Assembly (NCBI GenBank): GCA_964247055.1
Contig: OZ176052.1
Span: 13,888,001-13,952,000 of the forward strand
Length of the DNA stretch: 64,000 bases
Direction: 5' to 3'
DNA from: Paragordius varius
Taxonomy: Eukaryota; Nematomorpha
Below are positions 1-12,405 of this stretch, piece after piece (position 1 is the stretch's first letter; the number at the start of each line of letters is the position of its first letter). Both the position numbers and the translations under genes were made by a program. The notes under the pieces were generated by a model. The model did no database searches. It was not told the origin of the DNA and was given only the letters and a program-made list of their open reading frames with translations.

Positions 1-9
1 TAGTCCGAT

Positions 10-26
10 CCCCAAAATATTTGGGG
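10..26. repeat. Type A short palindrome, CCCCAAA-ATA-TTTGGGG
   Basis: Stem CCCCAAA (10-16) is exactly complementary to TTTGGGG (20-26) around a 3-base centre. It recurs in every type A monomer, for example near 183, 2942, 3280, 8462 and 10870. Type B monomers (TACTCC start) read TCTCGAAAATATTTGGGG here and lack the GC part of the stem. A third form, CCAC...GTGG, keeps the stem through a paired change. The element could be a symmetric protein-binding site or a hairpin; the sequence alone does not decide. Confidence 0.85.
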
Positions 27-104
27 TGATGATGGAACTACCATAGGGCTACCCAAAAAAAATTATGTCGACATCACCTGATCAAATTTGGATTTTAGGT
101 AGCC
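25..104. repeat. Two interleaved 7-bp inverted repeats (ABA'B')
   Basis: Arm A is GGTGATG at 25-31 and its complement A' is CATCACC at 72-78. Arm B is GGCTACC at 47-53 and B' is GGTAGCC at 98-104. The order A-B-A'-B' means the two pairings cross, as in a pseudoknot, so both could form together only in that topology. CTACC is also directly repeated at 38-42 and 49-53, 11 bp apart, and either copy could face GGTAG. A' can instead pair locally with GGTGA at 67-71, in monomers with that allele, and ATGG 32-35 faces CCAT 41-44. All four arms are intact in most copies. The common CTACGC variant weakens arm B by one base. Confidence 0.8.
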
Positions 105-173
105 ATTTTTATTTTTAAAATCGTATAAAATAAATTTTTTAAATATTTAAAAAATTCATAAAAATTACATTTA
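105..173. repeat. AT-only half of the monomer with serial A/T tracts
   Basis: Tracts of four to six A or T occur here at roughly 106-110, 112-116, 117-120, 127-130, 135-140, 149-154 and 160-164, several about one helical turn apart. TTTATTTT near 109-116 is inverted as AAAATAAA near 127-134. The only G/C bases are CG at 122-123 and two single C bases. Phased A-tracts are known to bend DNA, so intrinsic curvature of each monomer is a reasonable inference. No promoter, polyadenylation site or gene can be assigned from AT richness alone. Confidence 0.75.
133..156. repeat. Perfect 24-bp all-AT palindrome
   Basis: The half-site AATTTTTTAAAT at 133-144 is followed directly by its reverse complement at 145-156, giving a perfect 24-bp dyad with no spacer, made only of A and T. 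It recurs in most monomers. Variants break it, including TTAAGTATTT (46.9-52.8 kb), TTTCTTAAAT (17.0, 18.7, 31.5 kb), ATATTCAAAA (several blocks) and short deletions near 41720, 42405 and 44468. It lies in the AT domain with the surrounding A- and T-tracts, so easy melting, cruciform extrusion, or binding of AT-hook or minor-groove proteins are plausible but unproven. Confidence 0.9.
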
Positions 174-3100
174 TAGTCCGATCCCCAAAATATTTGGGGT
201 GATGATGGAACTACCATAGGGCTACCCAAAAAAAATTATGGCGACATCACCTGATCAAATATGGATTTTAGGTAGCCATTTTTATTTTTAAAATCGTATA
301 AAATAAATTTTTTAAATATTTAAAAAATTCATAAAAATTACATTTATAGTCCGATCCCCAAAGTATTCAGGGTGATGATGGAACTACCATAGGGCTACCC
401 AAAAAAAATTATGGCGACATCACCTGATCAAATTTGGATTTTAGGTAGCCATTTTTATTTTTAAAATCATATAAAATAAATTTTTTAAATATTTAAAAAA
501 TTCAAAAAATTACATTTATACTCCGATCTCGACAATATTTGGGGTGATGATGGAACTACCATAGGGCTACCCAAAAAAATTATAGTGACATCACCTGATC
601 AAATTTGGATTTTAGGTAGCCATTTTTATTTTTAAAATCGTATAAAATAAATTTTTTAAATATTTAAAAAATTCATAAAAATTACATTTATACTCCGATC
701 TCGAAAATATTGGGGGTGATGATGGAACTACCATAGGGCTACCCAAAAAAAATTATGGTGACATCGCCTGATCAAATTTGGATTTTAGGTAGCCATTTTA
801 ATTTTTAATATCGTATAAAATAAATTTTTTAAATATTTAAAAAATTCATAAAAATTACATTTATACTCCGATCTCGAAAATATTTGGGGTGATGATGGAA
901 CTACCATAGGGCTACCCAAAAAAAATTATGGTGACATCACCTGATCAAATTTGGATTTTAGGTAGCCATTTTTATTTTTAAAATCGTATAAAATAAATTT
1001 TTTAAATATTTAAAAAATTCATAAAAATTACATTTATACTCCGATCTCGAAAATATTTGGGGTGATGATGGAACTACCATAGGGCTACCCAAAAAAATTA
1101 TAGTGACATCACCTGATCAAATTTGGATTTTAGGTAGCCATTTTTATTTTTAAAATCGTATAAAATAAATTTTTTAAATATTTAAAAAATTCATAAAAAT
1201 TACATTTATACTCCGATCTCGAAAATATTTGCGGTGATGATGGAACTACCATAGGGCTACCCAAAAAAAATTATGGTGACATCACCTGATCAAATTTGGA
1301 TTTTAGGTAGCCATTTTTATTTTTAAAATCGTATAAAATAAATTTTTTAAATATTTAAAAAATTCATAAAAATTACATTTATAGTCCGATCCCCAAAATT
1401 TTTGGGGTGATGATGGAACTACCATAGGGCTACCCAAAAAAAATTATGGCGACATCACCTGATCAAATTTGGATTTTAGGTAGCCATTTTTATTTTTAAA
1501 ATCGTATAAAATAATTTTAAATATTTAAAAAATTCAAAAAATTACATTTATACTCCAATCTCGACAATATTTGGGGTGATGATGGAACTACCATAGGGCT
1601 ACCCAAAAAAATTATAGTGACATCACCTGATCAAATTTGGATTTTAGGTAGCCATTTTTATTTTTAAAATCGTATAAAATAAATTTTTTAAATATTTAAA
1701 AAATTCATAAAAATTACATTTATACTCCGATCTCGAAAATATTTGGGGTGATGATGGAACTACCATAGGGCTACCCAAAAAAAATTATGGTGACATCACC
1801 TGATCAAATTTGGATTTTAGGTAGCCATTTTAATTTTTAATATCGTATAAAATAAATTTTTTAAATATTTAAAAAATTCATAAAAATTACATTTATACTC
1901 CGATCTCGAAAATATTTGGGGTGATGATGGAACTACCATAGGGCTACCCAAAAAAAATTATGGTGACATCACCTGATCAAATTTGGATTTTAGGTAGCCA
2001 TTTTTATTTTTAAAATCGTATAAAATAAATTTTTTAAATATTTAAAAAATTCATAAAAATTACATTTATACTCCGATCTCGAAAATATTTGGGGTGATGA
2101 TGGAACTACCATAGGGCTACCCAAAAAAATTATAGTGACATCACCTGATCAAATTTGGATTTTAGGTAGCCATTTTTATTTTTAAAATCGTATAAAATAA
2201 ATTTTTTAAATATTTAAAAAATTCATAAAAATTACATTTATACTCCGATCTCGAAAATATTTGGGGTGATGATGGAACTACCATAGGGTTACCCAAAAAA
2301 AATTATGGTGACATCACCTGATCAAATTTGGATTTTAGGTAGCCATTTTTATTTTTAAAATCGTATAAAATAAATTTTTTAAATATTTAAAAAATTCATA
2401 AAAATTACATTTATAGTCCGATCCCCAAGATATTTGGGGTGATGATGGAACTACCATAGGGCTACCCCAAAAAAATTATGGTGACATCACCTGATCAAAT
2501 TTGGATTTTAGGTAGCCATTTTTATTTTTAAAATCGTATAAAATAAATTTTTTAAATATTTAAAAAATTCATAAAAATTACATTTATACTCCGATCTCGA
2601 AAATATTTGGGGTGATGATGGATACCATAGGGCTACCCAAAAGAATTATAGTGACATCACCTGATCAAATTTGGATTTTAGGTAGCCATTTTTATTTTTA
2701 AAATCGTATAAAATAAATTTTTTAAATATTTAAAAAATTCATAAAAATTACATTTATACTCCGATCTCGAAAATATTTGGGGTGATGATGGAACTACCAT
2801 AGGGCTACCCAAAAAAAATTATGGTGACTACACCTGATCAAATTTGGATTTTAGGTAGCCATTTTTATTTTTAAAATCGTATAAAATAAATTTTTTAAAT
2901 ATTTAAAAAATTCATAAAAATTACATAGTCCGATCCCCAAAATATTTGGGGTGATGATGGAACTACCATAGGGCTACCCAAAAAAATTATAGTGACATCA
3001 CCTGATCAAATTTGGATTTTAGGTAGCCATTTTTATTTTTAAAATCGTATAAAATAAATTTTTTAAATATTTAAAAAATTCATAAAAATTACATTTATAC

Positions 3101-4821
3101 TCCGATCTCGAAAATATTTGGGGTGATGATGGAACTACCATAGGGCTACCCAAAAAAAATTATGGTGACATCACCTGATCAAATTTGGATTTTAGGTAGC
3201 CATTTTTATTTTTAAAATCGTATAAAATAAATTTTTTAAATATTTAAAAAATTCATAAAAATTACATTTATAGTCCGATCCCCAAAATATTTGGGGTGAG
3301 ATGGAACTACCATAGGGCTACCCAAAAAAAATTATGGCGACATCACCTGATCAAATTTGGATTTTAGGTAGCCATTTTTATTTTTAAAATCGTATAAAAT
3401 AAATTTTTTAAATATTTAAAAAATTCATAAAAATTACATTTATAGTCCGATCCCCAAAGTATTCAGGGTGATGATGGAACTACCATAGGGCTACCCAAAA
3501 AAAATTATGGCGACATCACCTGATCAAATTTGGATTTTAGGTAGCCATTTTTATTTTTAAAATCGTATAAAATAAATTTTTTAAATATTTAAAAAATTCA
3601 AAAAATTACATTTATACTCCGATCTCGACAATATTTGGGGTGATGATGGAACTACCATAGGGCTACCCAAAAAAATTATAGTGACATCACCTGATCAAAT
3701 TTGGATTTTAGGTAGCCATTTTTATTTTTAAAATCGTATAAAATAAATTTTTTAAATATTTAAAAAATTCATAAAAATTACATTTATACTCCGATCTCGA
3801 AAATATTTGAGGTGATGATGGAACTACCATAGGGCTACCCAAAAAAAATTATGGTGACATCACCTGATCAAATTTGGATTTTAGGTAGCCATTTTTATTT
3901 TTAAAATCGTATAAAATAAATTTTTTAAATATTTAAAAAATTCATAAAAATTACATTTATACTCCGATCTCGAAAATATTTGGGGTGATGATGGAACTAC
4001 CATAGGGCTACCCAAAAAAATTATAGTGACATCACCTGATCAAATTTGGATTTTAGGTAGCCATTTTTATTTTTAAAATCGTATAAAATAAATTTTTTAA
4101 ATATTTAAAAAATTCATAAAAATTACATTTATACTCCGATCTCGAAAATATTTGGGGTGATGATGGAACTACCATAGGGCTACCCAAAAAAAATTATGGT
4201 GACATCACCTGATCAAATTTGGATTTTAGGTAGCCATTTTTATTTTTAAAATCGTATAAAATAAATTTTTTAAATATTTAAAAAATTCATAAAAATTACA
4301 TTTATAGTCCGATCCCCAAAATATTTGGGGTGATGATGGAACTACCATAGGGCTACCCAAAAAAATTATGGTGACATCACCTGATCAAATTTGGATTTTA
4401 GGTAGCCATTTTTATTTTTAAAATCGTATAAAATAAATTTTTTAAATATTTAAAAAATTCATAAAAATTACATTTATACTCCGATCTCGAAAATATTTGG
4501 GGTGAGGATGGAACTACCATAGGGCCACCCAAAAAAATTATAGTGACATCACCTGATCAAATTTGGATTTTAGGTAGCCATTTTTATTTTTAAAATCGTA
4601 TAAAATAAATTTTTTAAATATTTAAAAAATTCATAAAAATTACATTTATACTCCGATCTCGAAAATATTTGGGGTGATGATGGAACTACCATAGGGCTAC
4701 CCAAAAAAAATTATGGTGACATCACCTGATCAAATTTGGATTTTAGGTAGCCATTTTTATTTTTAAAATCGTATAAAATAAATTTTTTAAATATTTAAAA
4801 AATTCATAAAAATTACATTTA

Positions 4822-7800
4822 TACTCCGATCCCCAAAATATTTGGGGTGAGATGGATCTACCATAGGGCTACCCAAAAAAAATTATGGCGACATCACCTG
4901 ATCAAATTTGGATTTTAGGTAGCCATTTTTATTTTTAAAATCGTATAAAATAAATTTTTTAAATATTTAAAAAATTCATAAAAATTACATTTATACTCCG
5001 ATCTCGACAATATTTGGGGTGATGATGGAACTACCATAGGGCTACCCAAAAAAATTATAGTGACATCACCTGATCAAATTTGGATTTTAGGTAGCCATTT
5101 TTATTTTTAAAATCGTATAAAATAAATTTTTTAAATATTTAAAAAATTCATAAAAATTACATTTATACTCCGATCTCGAAAATATTTGGGGTGATGATGG
5201 AACTACCATAGGGCTACCCAAAAAAAAATTATGGTGACATCACCTGATCAAATTTGGATTTTAGGTAGCCATTTTAATTTTTAATATCGTATAAAATAAA
5301 TTTTTTAAATATTTAAAAAATTCATAAAAATTACATTTATACTCCGATCTCGAAAATATTTGGGGTGATGATGGAACAACCATAGGGCTACCCAAAAAAA
5401 AATTATGGTGACATCACCTGATCAAATTTGGATTTTAGGTAGCCATTTTAATTTTTAAAATCGTATAAAATAAATTTTTTAAATATTTAAAAAATTCATA
5501 AAAATTACATTTATACTCCGATCTCGAAAATATTTGGGGTGATGATGGAACTACCATAGGGCTACCCAAAAAAAAGTTATGGTGACATCACCTGATCAAA
5601 TTTGGATTTTAGGTAGCCATTTTAATTTTTAATATCGTATAAAATAAATTTTTTAAATATTTAAAAAATTCATAAAAATTACATTTATAGTCCGATCCCC
5701 AAAATATTTGGGGTGATGATGGAACTACTATAGGGCTCGTAAAAAAAATTATGGCGACATCACCTGATCAAATTTAGATTTTAGGTAGCCATTTTTATTT
5801 TTAAAATCGTATAAAATAAATTTTTTAAATATTTAAAAAATTCATAAAAATTACATTTATACTCCGATCTCGAAAATATTTGGGGTGATGATGGAACAAC
5901 CATAGGGCTACCCAAAAAAAAATTATGGTGACATCACCTGATCAAATTTGGATTTTAGGTAGCCATTTTAATTTTTAAAATCGTATAAAATAAATTTTTT
6001 AAATATTTAAAAAATTCATAAAAATTACATTTATACTCCGATCTCGAAAATATTTGGGGTGATGATGGAACTACCATAGGGCTACCCAAAAAAAATTATG
6101 GTGACATCACCTGATCAAATTTGGATTTTAGGTAGCCATTTTTATTTTTAAAATCGTATAAAATAAATTTTTTAAATATTTAAAAAATTCATAAAAATTA
6201 CATTTATACTCCGATCCCCAAAATATTTGGGGTGAGATGGATCTACCATAGGGCTACCCAAAAAAAATTATGGCGACATCACCTGATCAAATTTGGATTT
6301 TAGGTAGCCATTTTTATTTTTAAAATCGTATAAAATAAATTTTTTAAATATTTAAAAAATTCATAAAAATTACATTTATACTCCGATCTCGACAATATTT
6401 GGGGTGATGATGGAACTACCATAGGGCTACCCAAAAAAATTATAGTGACATCACCTGATCAAATTTGGATTTTAGGTAGCCATTTTTATTTTTAAAATCG
6501 TATAAAATAAATTTTTTAAATATTTAAAAAATTCATAAAAATTACATTTATACTCCGATCTCGAAAATATTTGGGGTGATGATGGAACTACCATAGGGCT
6601 ACCCAAAAAAAAATTATGGTGACATCACCTGATCAAATTTGGATTTTAGGTAGCCATTTTAATTTTTAATATCGTATAAAATAAATTTTTTAAATATTTA
6701 AAAAATTCATAAAAATTACATTTATACTCCGATCTCGAAAATATTTGGGGTGATGATGGAACAACCATAGGGCTACCCAAAAAAAAATTATGGTGACATC
6801 ACCTGATCAAATTTGGATTTTAGGTAGCCATTTTAATTTTTAAAATCGTATAAAATAAATTTTTTAAATATTTAAAAAATTCATAAAAATTACATTTATA
6901 CTCCGATCTCGAAAATATTTGGGGTGATGATGGAACTACCATAGGGCTACCCAAAAAAAAGTTATGGTGACATCACCTGATCAAATTTGGATTTTAGGTA
7001 GCCATTTTAATTTTTAATATCGTATAAAATAAATTTTTTAAATATTTAAAAAATTCATAAAAATTACATTTATAGTCCGATCCCCAAAATATTTGGGGTG
7101 ATGATGGAACTACTATAGGGCTCGTAAAAAAAATTATGGCGACATCACCTGATCAAATTTAGATTTTAGGTAGCCATTTTTATTTTTAAAATCGTATAAA
7201 ATAAATTTTTTAAATATTTAAAAAATTCATAAAAATTACATTTATACTCCGATCTCGAAAATATTTGGGGTGATGATGGAACAACCATAGGGCTACCCAA
7301 AAAAAAATTATGGTGACATCACCTGATCAAATTTGGATTTTAGGTAGCCATTTTAATTTTTAAAATCGTATAAAATAAATTTTTTAAATATTTAAAAAAT
7401 TCATAAAAATTACATTTATACTCCGATCTCGAAAATATTTGGGGTGATGATGGAACTACCATAGGGCTACCCAAAAAAAATTATGGTGACATCACCTGAT
7501 CAAATTTGGATTTTAGGTAGCCATTTTTATTTTTAAAATCGTATAAAATAAATTTTTTAAATATTTAAAAAATTCATAAAAATTACATTTATACTCCGAT
7601 CTCGACAATATTTGGGGTGATGATGGAACTACCATAGGGCTACCCAAAAAAATTATAGTGACATCACCTGATCAAATTTGGATTTTAGGTAGCCATTTTT
7701 ATTTTTAAAATCGTATAAAATAAATTTTTTAAATATTTAAAAAATTCATAAAAATTACATTTATACTCCGATCTCGAAAATATTTGGGGTGATGATGGAA

Positions 7801-8107
7801 CTACCATAGGGCTACCCAAAAAAAAATTATGGTGACATCACCTGATCAAATTTGGATTTTAGGTAGCCATTTTAATTTTTAATATCGTATAAAATAAATT
7901 TTTTAAATATTTAAAAAATTCATAAAAATTACATTTATACTCCGATCTCGAAAATATTTGGGGTGATGATGGAACAACCATAGGGCTACCCAAAAAAAAT
8001 TATGGTGACATCACCTGATCAAATTTGGATTTTAGGTAATTTTTATTTTTAAAATCGTATAAAATAAATTTTTTAATTATTTAAAAAATTCATAAAAATT
8101 ACATTTA
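4822..8107. repeat. HOR block: 8-mer, 1385 bp, two full copies plus a partial third
   Basis: Copy 1 is 4822-6206 and copy 2 is 6207-7591. Both open with the recombinant TACTCCGATCCCC and carry GGGGTGAGATGGATC (a 2-bp deletion plus a change), spaced exactly 1385 bp at 4846 and 6231. TACTATAGGGCTCGT, a disrupted B arm, recurs at 5726 and 7111, also 1385 bp apart. A third partial copy (7592-8107, three monomers) starts at the second monomer of the unit, as if the first had been skipped. It ends in a monomer with a 3-bp deletion, GGTAATTTTT, at about 8035. The two full copies looked identical wherever I compared them, so the duplication is recent. Confidence 0.88.
8031..8047. repeat. Monomer with 3-bp deletion removing arm B' (GGTAATTTTT)
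   Basis: GGTAGCCATTTTTA is shortened to GGTAATTTTTA, losing GCC and so destroying arm B'. A nearby second change gives TTAATTATTT in the AT palindrome. Both changes recur together at 44947-45000 and 46151-46200. Two linked rare changes argue for common descent of the three monomers, although they lie about 37 kb apart. The TTAATTATTT change occurs without the deletion at about 37745. Confidence 0.85.
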
Positions 8108-8452
8108 TACTCCGATCTCGAAAATATTTGGGGTGATGATGGAACTACCATAGGGCTACGCAAAAAAAATTATGGTGACATCACCTGATCAAATTTGGAT
8201 TTTAGGTAGCCATTTTTATTTTTAAAATCGTATAAAATAAATTTTTTAAATATTTAAAAAATTCATAAAAATTACATTTATAGTCCGATCTCGAAAATAT
8301 TTGGGGTGATGATGGAACTACCATAGGGCTACCCAAAAAAATTATGGCGACATCACCTGATCAAATTTGGATTTTAGGTAGCCATTTTTATTTTTAAAAT
8401 CGTATAAAATAAATTTTTTAAATATTTAAAAAATTCATAAAAATTACATTTA

Positions 8453-11400
8453 TAGTCCGATCCCCAAAATATTTGGGGTGATGATGGAACTACCATAGGG
8501 CTACCCAAAAAAAATTTATAGTGACATCACCTGATCAAATTTGGATTTTAGGTAGCCATTTTTATTTTGAAAATCGTATAAAATAAATTTTTTAAATATT
8601 TAAAAAATTCAAAAAAATTACATTTATACTTCGATCTCGAAAATATTTGGGGTGATGATGGAACTACCATAGGGCTACCCAAAAAAATTATAGTGACATC
8701 ACCTTATCAAATTTGGATATTAGGTAGCCATTTTTATTTTTAAAATCGTATAAAATAAATTTTTTAAATATTTAAAAAATTCATAAAAAATACATTTATA
8801 GTCCGATCCCCAAAATATTTGGGGTGATGATGGAACTACCATAGGGCTACCCAAAAAAAATTATGGTGACATCACCTGATCAAATTTGGATTTTAGGTAG
8901 CCATTTTTATTTTTAAAATCGTATAAAATAAATTTTTTAAATATTTAAAAAATTCATAAAATTACATTTATACTCCGATCTCGAAAATATTTGGGGTGAT
9001 GAGGGAACTACCATAGGGCTACCCAAAAAAAATTATGGTGACATCACCTGATCAAATTTGGATTTTAGGTAGCCATTTTTATTTTTAAAATCGTATAAAA
9101 TAAATTTTTTAAATATTTAAAAAATTCATAAAAATTACATTTATACTCCGATCTCGAAAATATTTGGGGTGATGATGGAACTACCATAGGGCTACGCAAA
9201 AAAAATTATGGTGACATCACCTGATCAAATTTGGATTTTAGGTAGCCATTTTTATTTTTAAAATCGTATAAAATAAATTTTTTAAATATTTAAAATATTC
9301 ATAAAAATTACATTTATACTCCGATCTCGAAAATATTTGGGGTGATGATGGAACTACCATAGGGCTACCCAAAAAAAATTATGGTGACATCACCTGATCA
9401 AATTTGGATTTTAGGTAGCCATTTTTATTTTTAAAATCGTATAAAATAAATTTTTTAAATAATTAAAAAATTCATAAAAGTTACATTTATAGTCCGATCC
9501 ACAAAATATTTGTGGTGATGATGGAACTACCATAGGGCTACCCAAAAAAAATTATGGTGACATCACCTTATCAAATTTGGATTTTAGGTAGCCATTTTTA
9601 TTTTTAAAATCGTATAAAATAAATTTTTTAAATATTTAAAAAATTCATAAAAATTACATTTATACTCCGATCTCGAAAATATTTGGGGTGATGATGGAAC
9701 TACCATAGGGCTACGCAAAAAAAATTATGGTGACATCACCTGATCAAATTTGGCCATTTTTATTTTTAAAATCGTATAAAATAAATTTTTTAAATATTTA
9801 AAATATTCATAAAAATTACATTTATACTCCGATCTCGAAAATATTTGGGGTGATGATGGAACTACCATAGGGCTACCCAAAAAAAATTATGGTGACATCA
9901 CCTGATCAAATTTGGATTTTAGGTAGCCATTTTTTTTTTAAAATCGTATAAAATAAATTTTTTAAATATTTAAAAAATTCATAAAAGTTACATTTATAGT
10001 CCGATCCACAAAATATTTGTGGTGATGATGGAACTACCATAGGGCTACCCAAAAAAAATTATGGTGACATCACCTTATCAAATTTGGATTTTAGGTAGCC
10101 ATTTTTATTTTTAAAATCGTATAAAATAAATTTTTTAAATATTTAAAAAATTCATAAAAATTACATTTATAGTCCGATCCCCAAAATATTTGGGGTGATG
10201 ATGGAACTACCATAGGGCTACCCAAAAAAAATTATGGTGACATCACCTGATCAAATTTGGATTTTAGGTAGCCATTTTTATTTTTAAAATCGTATAAAAT
10301 AAATTTTTTAAATATTTAAAAAATTCATAAAAATTACATTTATACTCCGATCTCGAAAATATTTGGGGTGATGATGGAACTACCATAGGGCTACCCAAAA
10401 AAATTATAGTGACATCACCTGATCAAATTTGGATTTTAGGTAGCCATTTTTATTTTTAAAATCGTATAAAATAAATTTTTTAAATATTTAAAAAATTCAT
10501 AAAAATTACATTTATAGTCCGATCCCCAAAATATTTGGGGTGATGATGGAACTACCATAGGGCTACCCAAAAAAAATTTATAGTGACATCACCTGATCAA
10601 ATTTGGATTTTAGGTAGCCATTTTTATTTTGAAAATCGTATAAAATAAATTTTTTAAATATTTAAAAAATTCAAAAAAATTACATTTATACTTCGATCTC
10701 GAAAATATTTGGGGTGATGATGGAACTACCATAGGGCTACCCAAAAAAATTATAGTGACATCACCTTATCAAATTTGGATATTAGGTAGCCATTTTTATT
10801 TTTAAAATCGTATAAAATAAATTTTTTAAATATTTAAAAAATTCATAAAAAATACATTTATAGTCCGATCCCCAAAATATTTGGGGTGATGATGGAACTA
10901 CCATAGGGCTACCCAAAAAAAATTATGGTGACATCACCTGATCAAATTTGGATTTTAGGTAGCCATTTTTATTTTTAAAATCGTATAAAATAAATTTTTT
11001 AAATATTTAAAAAATTCATAAAATTACATTTATACTCCGATCTCGAAAATATTTGGGGTGATGAGGGAACTACCATAGGGCTACCCAAAAAAAATTATGG
11101 TGACATCACCTGATCAAATTTGGATTTTAGGTAGCCATTTTTATTTTTAAAATCGTATAAAATAAATTTTTTAAATATTTAAAAAATTCATAAAAATTAC
11201 ATTTATACTCCGATCTCGAAAATATTTGGGGTGATGATGGAACTACCATAGGGCTACGCAAAAAAAATTATGGTGACATCACCTGATCAAATTTGGATTT
11301 TAGGTAGCCATTTTTATTTTTAAAATCGTATAAAATAAATTTTTTAAATATTTAAAATATTCATAAAAATTACATTTATACTCCGATCTCGAAAATATTT

Positions 11401-12405
11401 GGGGTGATGATGGAACTACCATAGGGCTACCCAAAAAAAATTATGGTGACATCACCTGATCAAATTTGGATTTTAGGTAGCCATTTTTATTTTTAAAATC
11501 GTATAAAATAAATTTTTTAAATAATTAAAAAATTCATAAAAGTTACATTTATAGTCCGATCCACAAAATATTTGTGGTGATGATGGAACTACCATAGGGC
11601 TACCCAAAAAAAATTATGGTGACATCACCTTATCAAATTTGGATTTTAGGTAGCCATTTTTATTTTTAAAATCGTATAAAATAAATTTTTTAAATATTTA
11701 AAAAATTCATAAAAATTACATTTATACTCCGATCTCGAAAATATTTGGGGTGATGATGGAACTACCATAGGGCTACGCAAAAAAAATTATGGTGACATCA
11801 CCTGATCAAATTTGGCCATTTTTATTTTTAAAATCGTATAAAATAAATTTTTTAAATATTTAAAATATTCATAAAAATTACATTTATACTCCGATCTCGA
11901 AAATATTTGGGGTGATGATGGAACTACCATAGGGCTACCCAAAAAAAATTATGGTGACATCACCTGATCAAATTTGGATTTTAGGTAGCCATTTTTATTT
12001 TTAAAATCGTATAAAATAAATTTTTTAAATATTTAAAAAATTCATAAAAGTTACATTTATAGTCCGATCCACAAAATATTTGTGGTGATGATGGAACTAC
12101 CATAGGGCTACCCAAAAAAAATTATGGTGACATCACCTTATCAAATTTGGATTTTAGGTAGCCATTTTTATTTTTAAAATCGTATAAAATAAATTTTTTA
12201 AATATTTAAAAAATTCATAAAAATTACATTTATAGTCCGATCCCCAAAATATTTGGGGTGATGATGGAACTACCATAGGGCTACCCAAAAAAAATTATGG
12301 TGACATCACCTGATCAAATTTGGATTTTAAGTAGCCATTTTTATTTTTAAAATCGTATAAAATAAATTTTTTAAATATTTAAAAAATTCATAAAAATTAC
12401 ATTTA
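8453..12405. repeat. HOR block: 12-mer, 2062 bp, about 1.9 copies
   Basis: Copy 1 is 8453-10514 and copy 2 is 10515-12405. Four independent markers share the spacing: TTTTGAAAATCG (8569 and 10631), GATGAGGGAAC (about 9001 and 11063), TTTGGCCATT with an 11-bp deletion (9749 and 11811), and CCAC...GTGG (9499 and 11561). All are 2062 bp apart. A T-run deletion near 9933 in copy 1 only shifts the later spacing to 2063 bp (CCAC at 10006 and 12069). Copy 2 stops one monomer early. The 11-bp deletion removes most of arm B', leaving a monomer of about 162 bp. Confidence 0.88.
9741..9765. repeat. Monomer with 11-bp deletion across arm B'
   Basis: TTTGGATTTTAGGTAGCCATT is shortened so that TTTGG joins CCATT directly. 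The monomer is about 162 bp, among the shortest in the window. It recurs once at 11811, within the duplicated 2062-bp unit. Its persistence through a duplication shows that arm B' is not needed for a monomer to be copied by exchange. Confidence 0.85.

Larger units (their letters stand above)
1..173. repeat. Reference monomer (type A), complete copy
   Basis: This first complete copy is 173 bp and serves as the coordinate frame for the other entries. Bases 1-110 are mixed sequence and contain the dyads. Bases 111-173 are nearly pure A+T, with only four G/C bases in the commonest form. An A-run of 7-9 bases lies near 55-62. A TGATCA palindrome lies at 79-84, and GATC also occurs at 7-10. This copy differs from nearly all others in reading ATGTCGACAT at 65-74, a perfect 10-bp palindrome, where the others have GGTGAC, AGTGAC or GGCGAC. 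Its length is close to a nucleosomal repeat, a common but not diagnostic property of satellite monomers. Confidence 0.95.
1..4821. repeat. HOR block: loose 6-mer (~1032 bp) with an 18-monomer (3096 bp) echo
   Basis: About 28 monomers. The rare TTTTAATTTTTAATATCG variant at about 797 recurs at about 1829, and the shortened TTCAAAAAATTAC at 501 recurs at 1533. Both spacings are 1032 bp, or six monomers. The distinctive CAAAGTATTCAGGG at about 359 recurs at 3455, and TTCAAAAAATTAC returns at 3597, giving a 3096-bp spacing over about five monomers. A 7-base A-run linked to ATTATAGTG alternates with an 8-base run linked to ATTATGGTG. Later in the window ATAGTG is usually carried with the 8-base run, so this is a local haplotype. 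A 4-bp deletion shortens the junction near 2925 (TTACATAGTCC). Confidence 0.75.

Noticed and set aside
117-145. TATA-like and polyadenylation-like motifs (TATAAAATAAA)
   Set aside because: They occur in every monomer as part of the AT domain, with no other promoter or gene structure; base composition explains them.
1-173. Hammerhead ribozyme in the monomer
   Set aside because: GTGATGA resembles the CTGATGA core and type B has CGAAA, but the first C is wrong, the two parts are in the wrong order and distance within a monomer, and no helices flank them.
4822-7591. Assembly duplication as the cause of identical HOR copies
   Set aside because: It cannot be excluded from sequence alone, but many blocks have different unit lengths, partial copies and small copy-specific differences, which favours real duplications. 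Read-depth data would decide.
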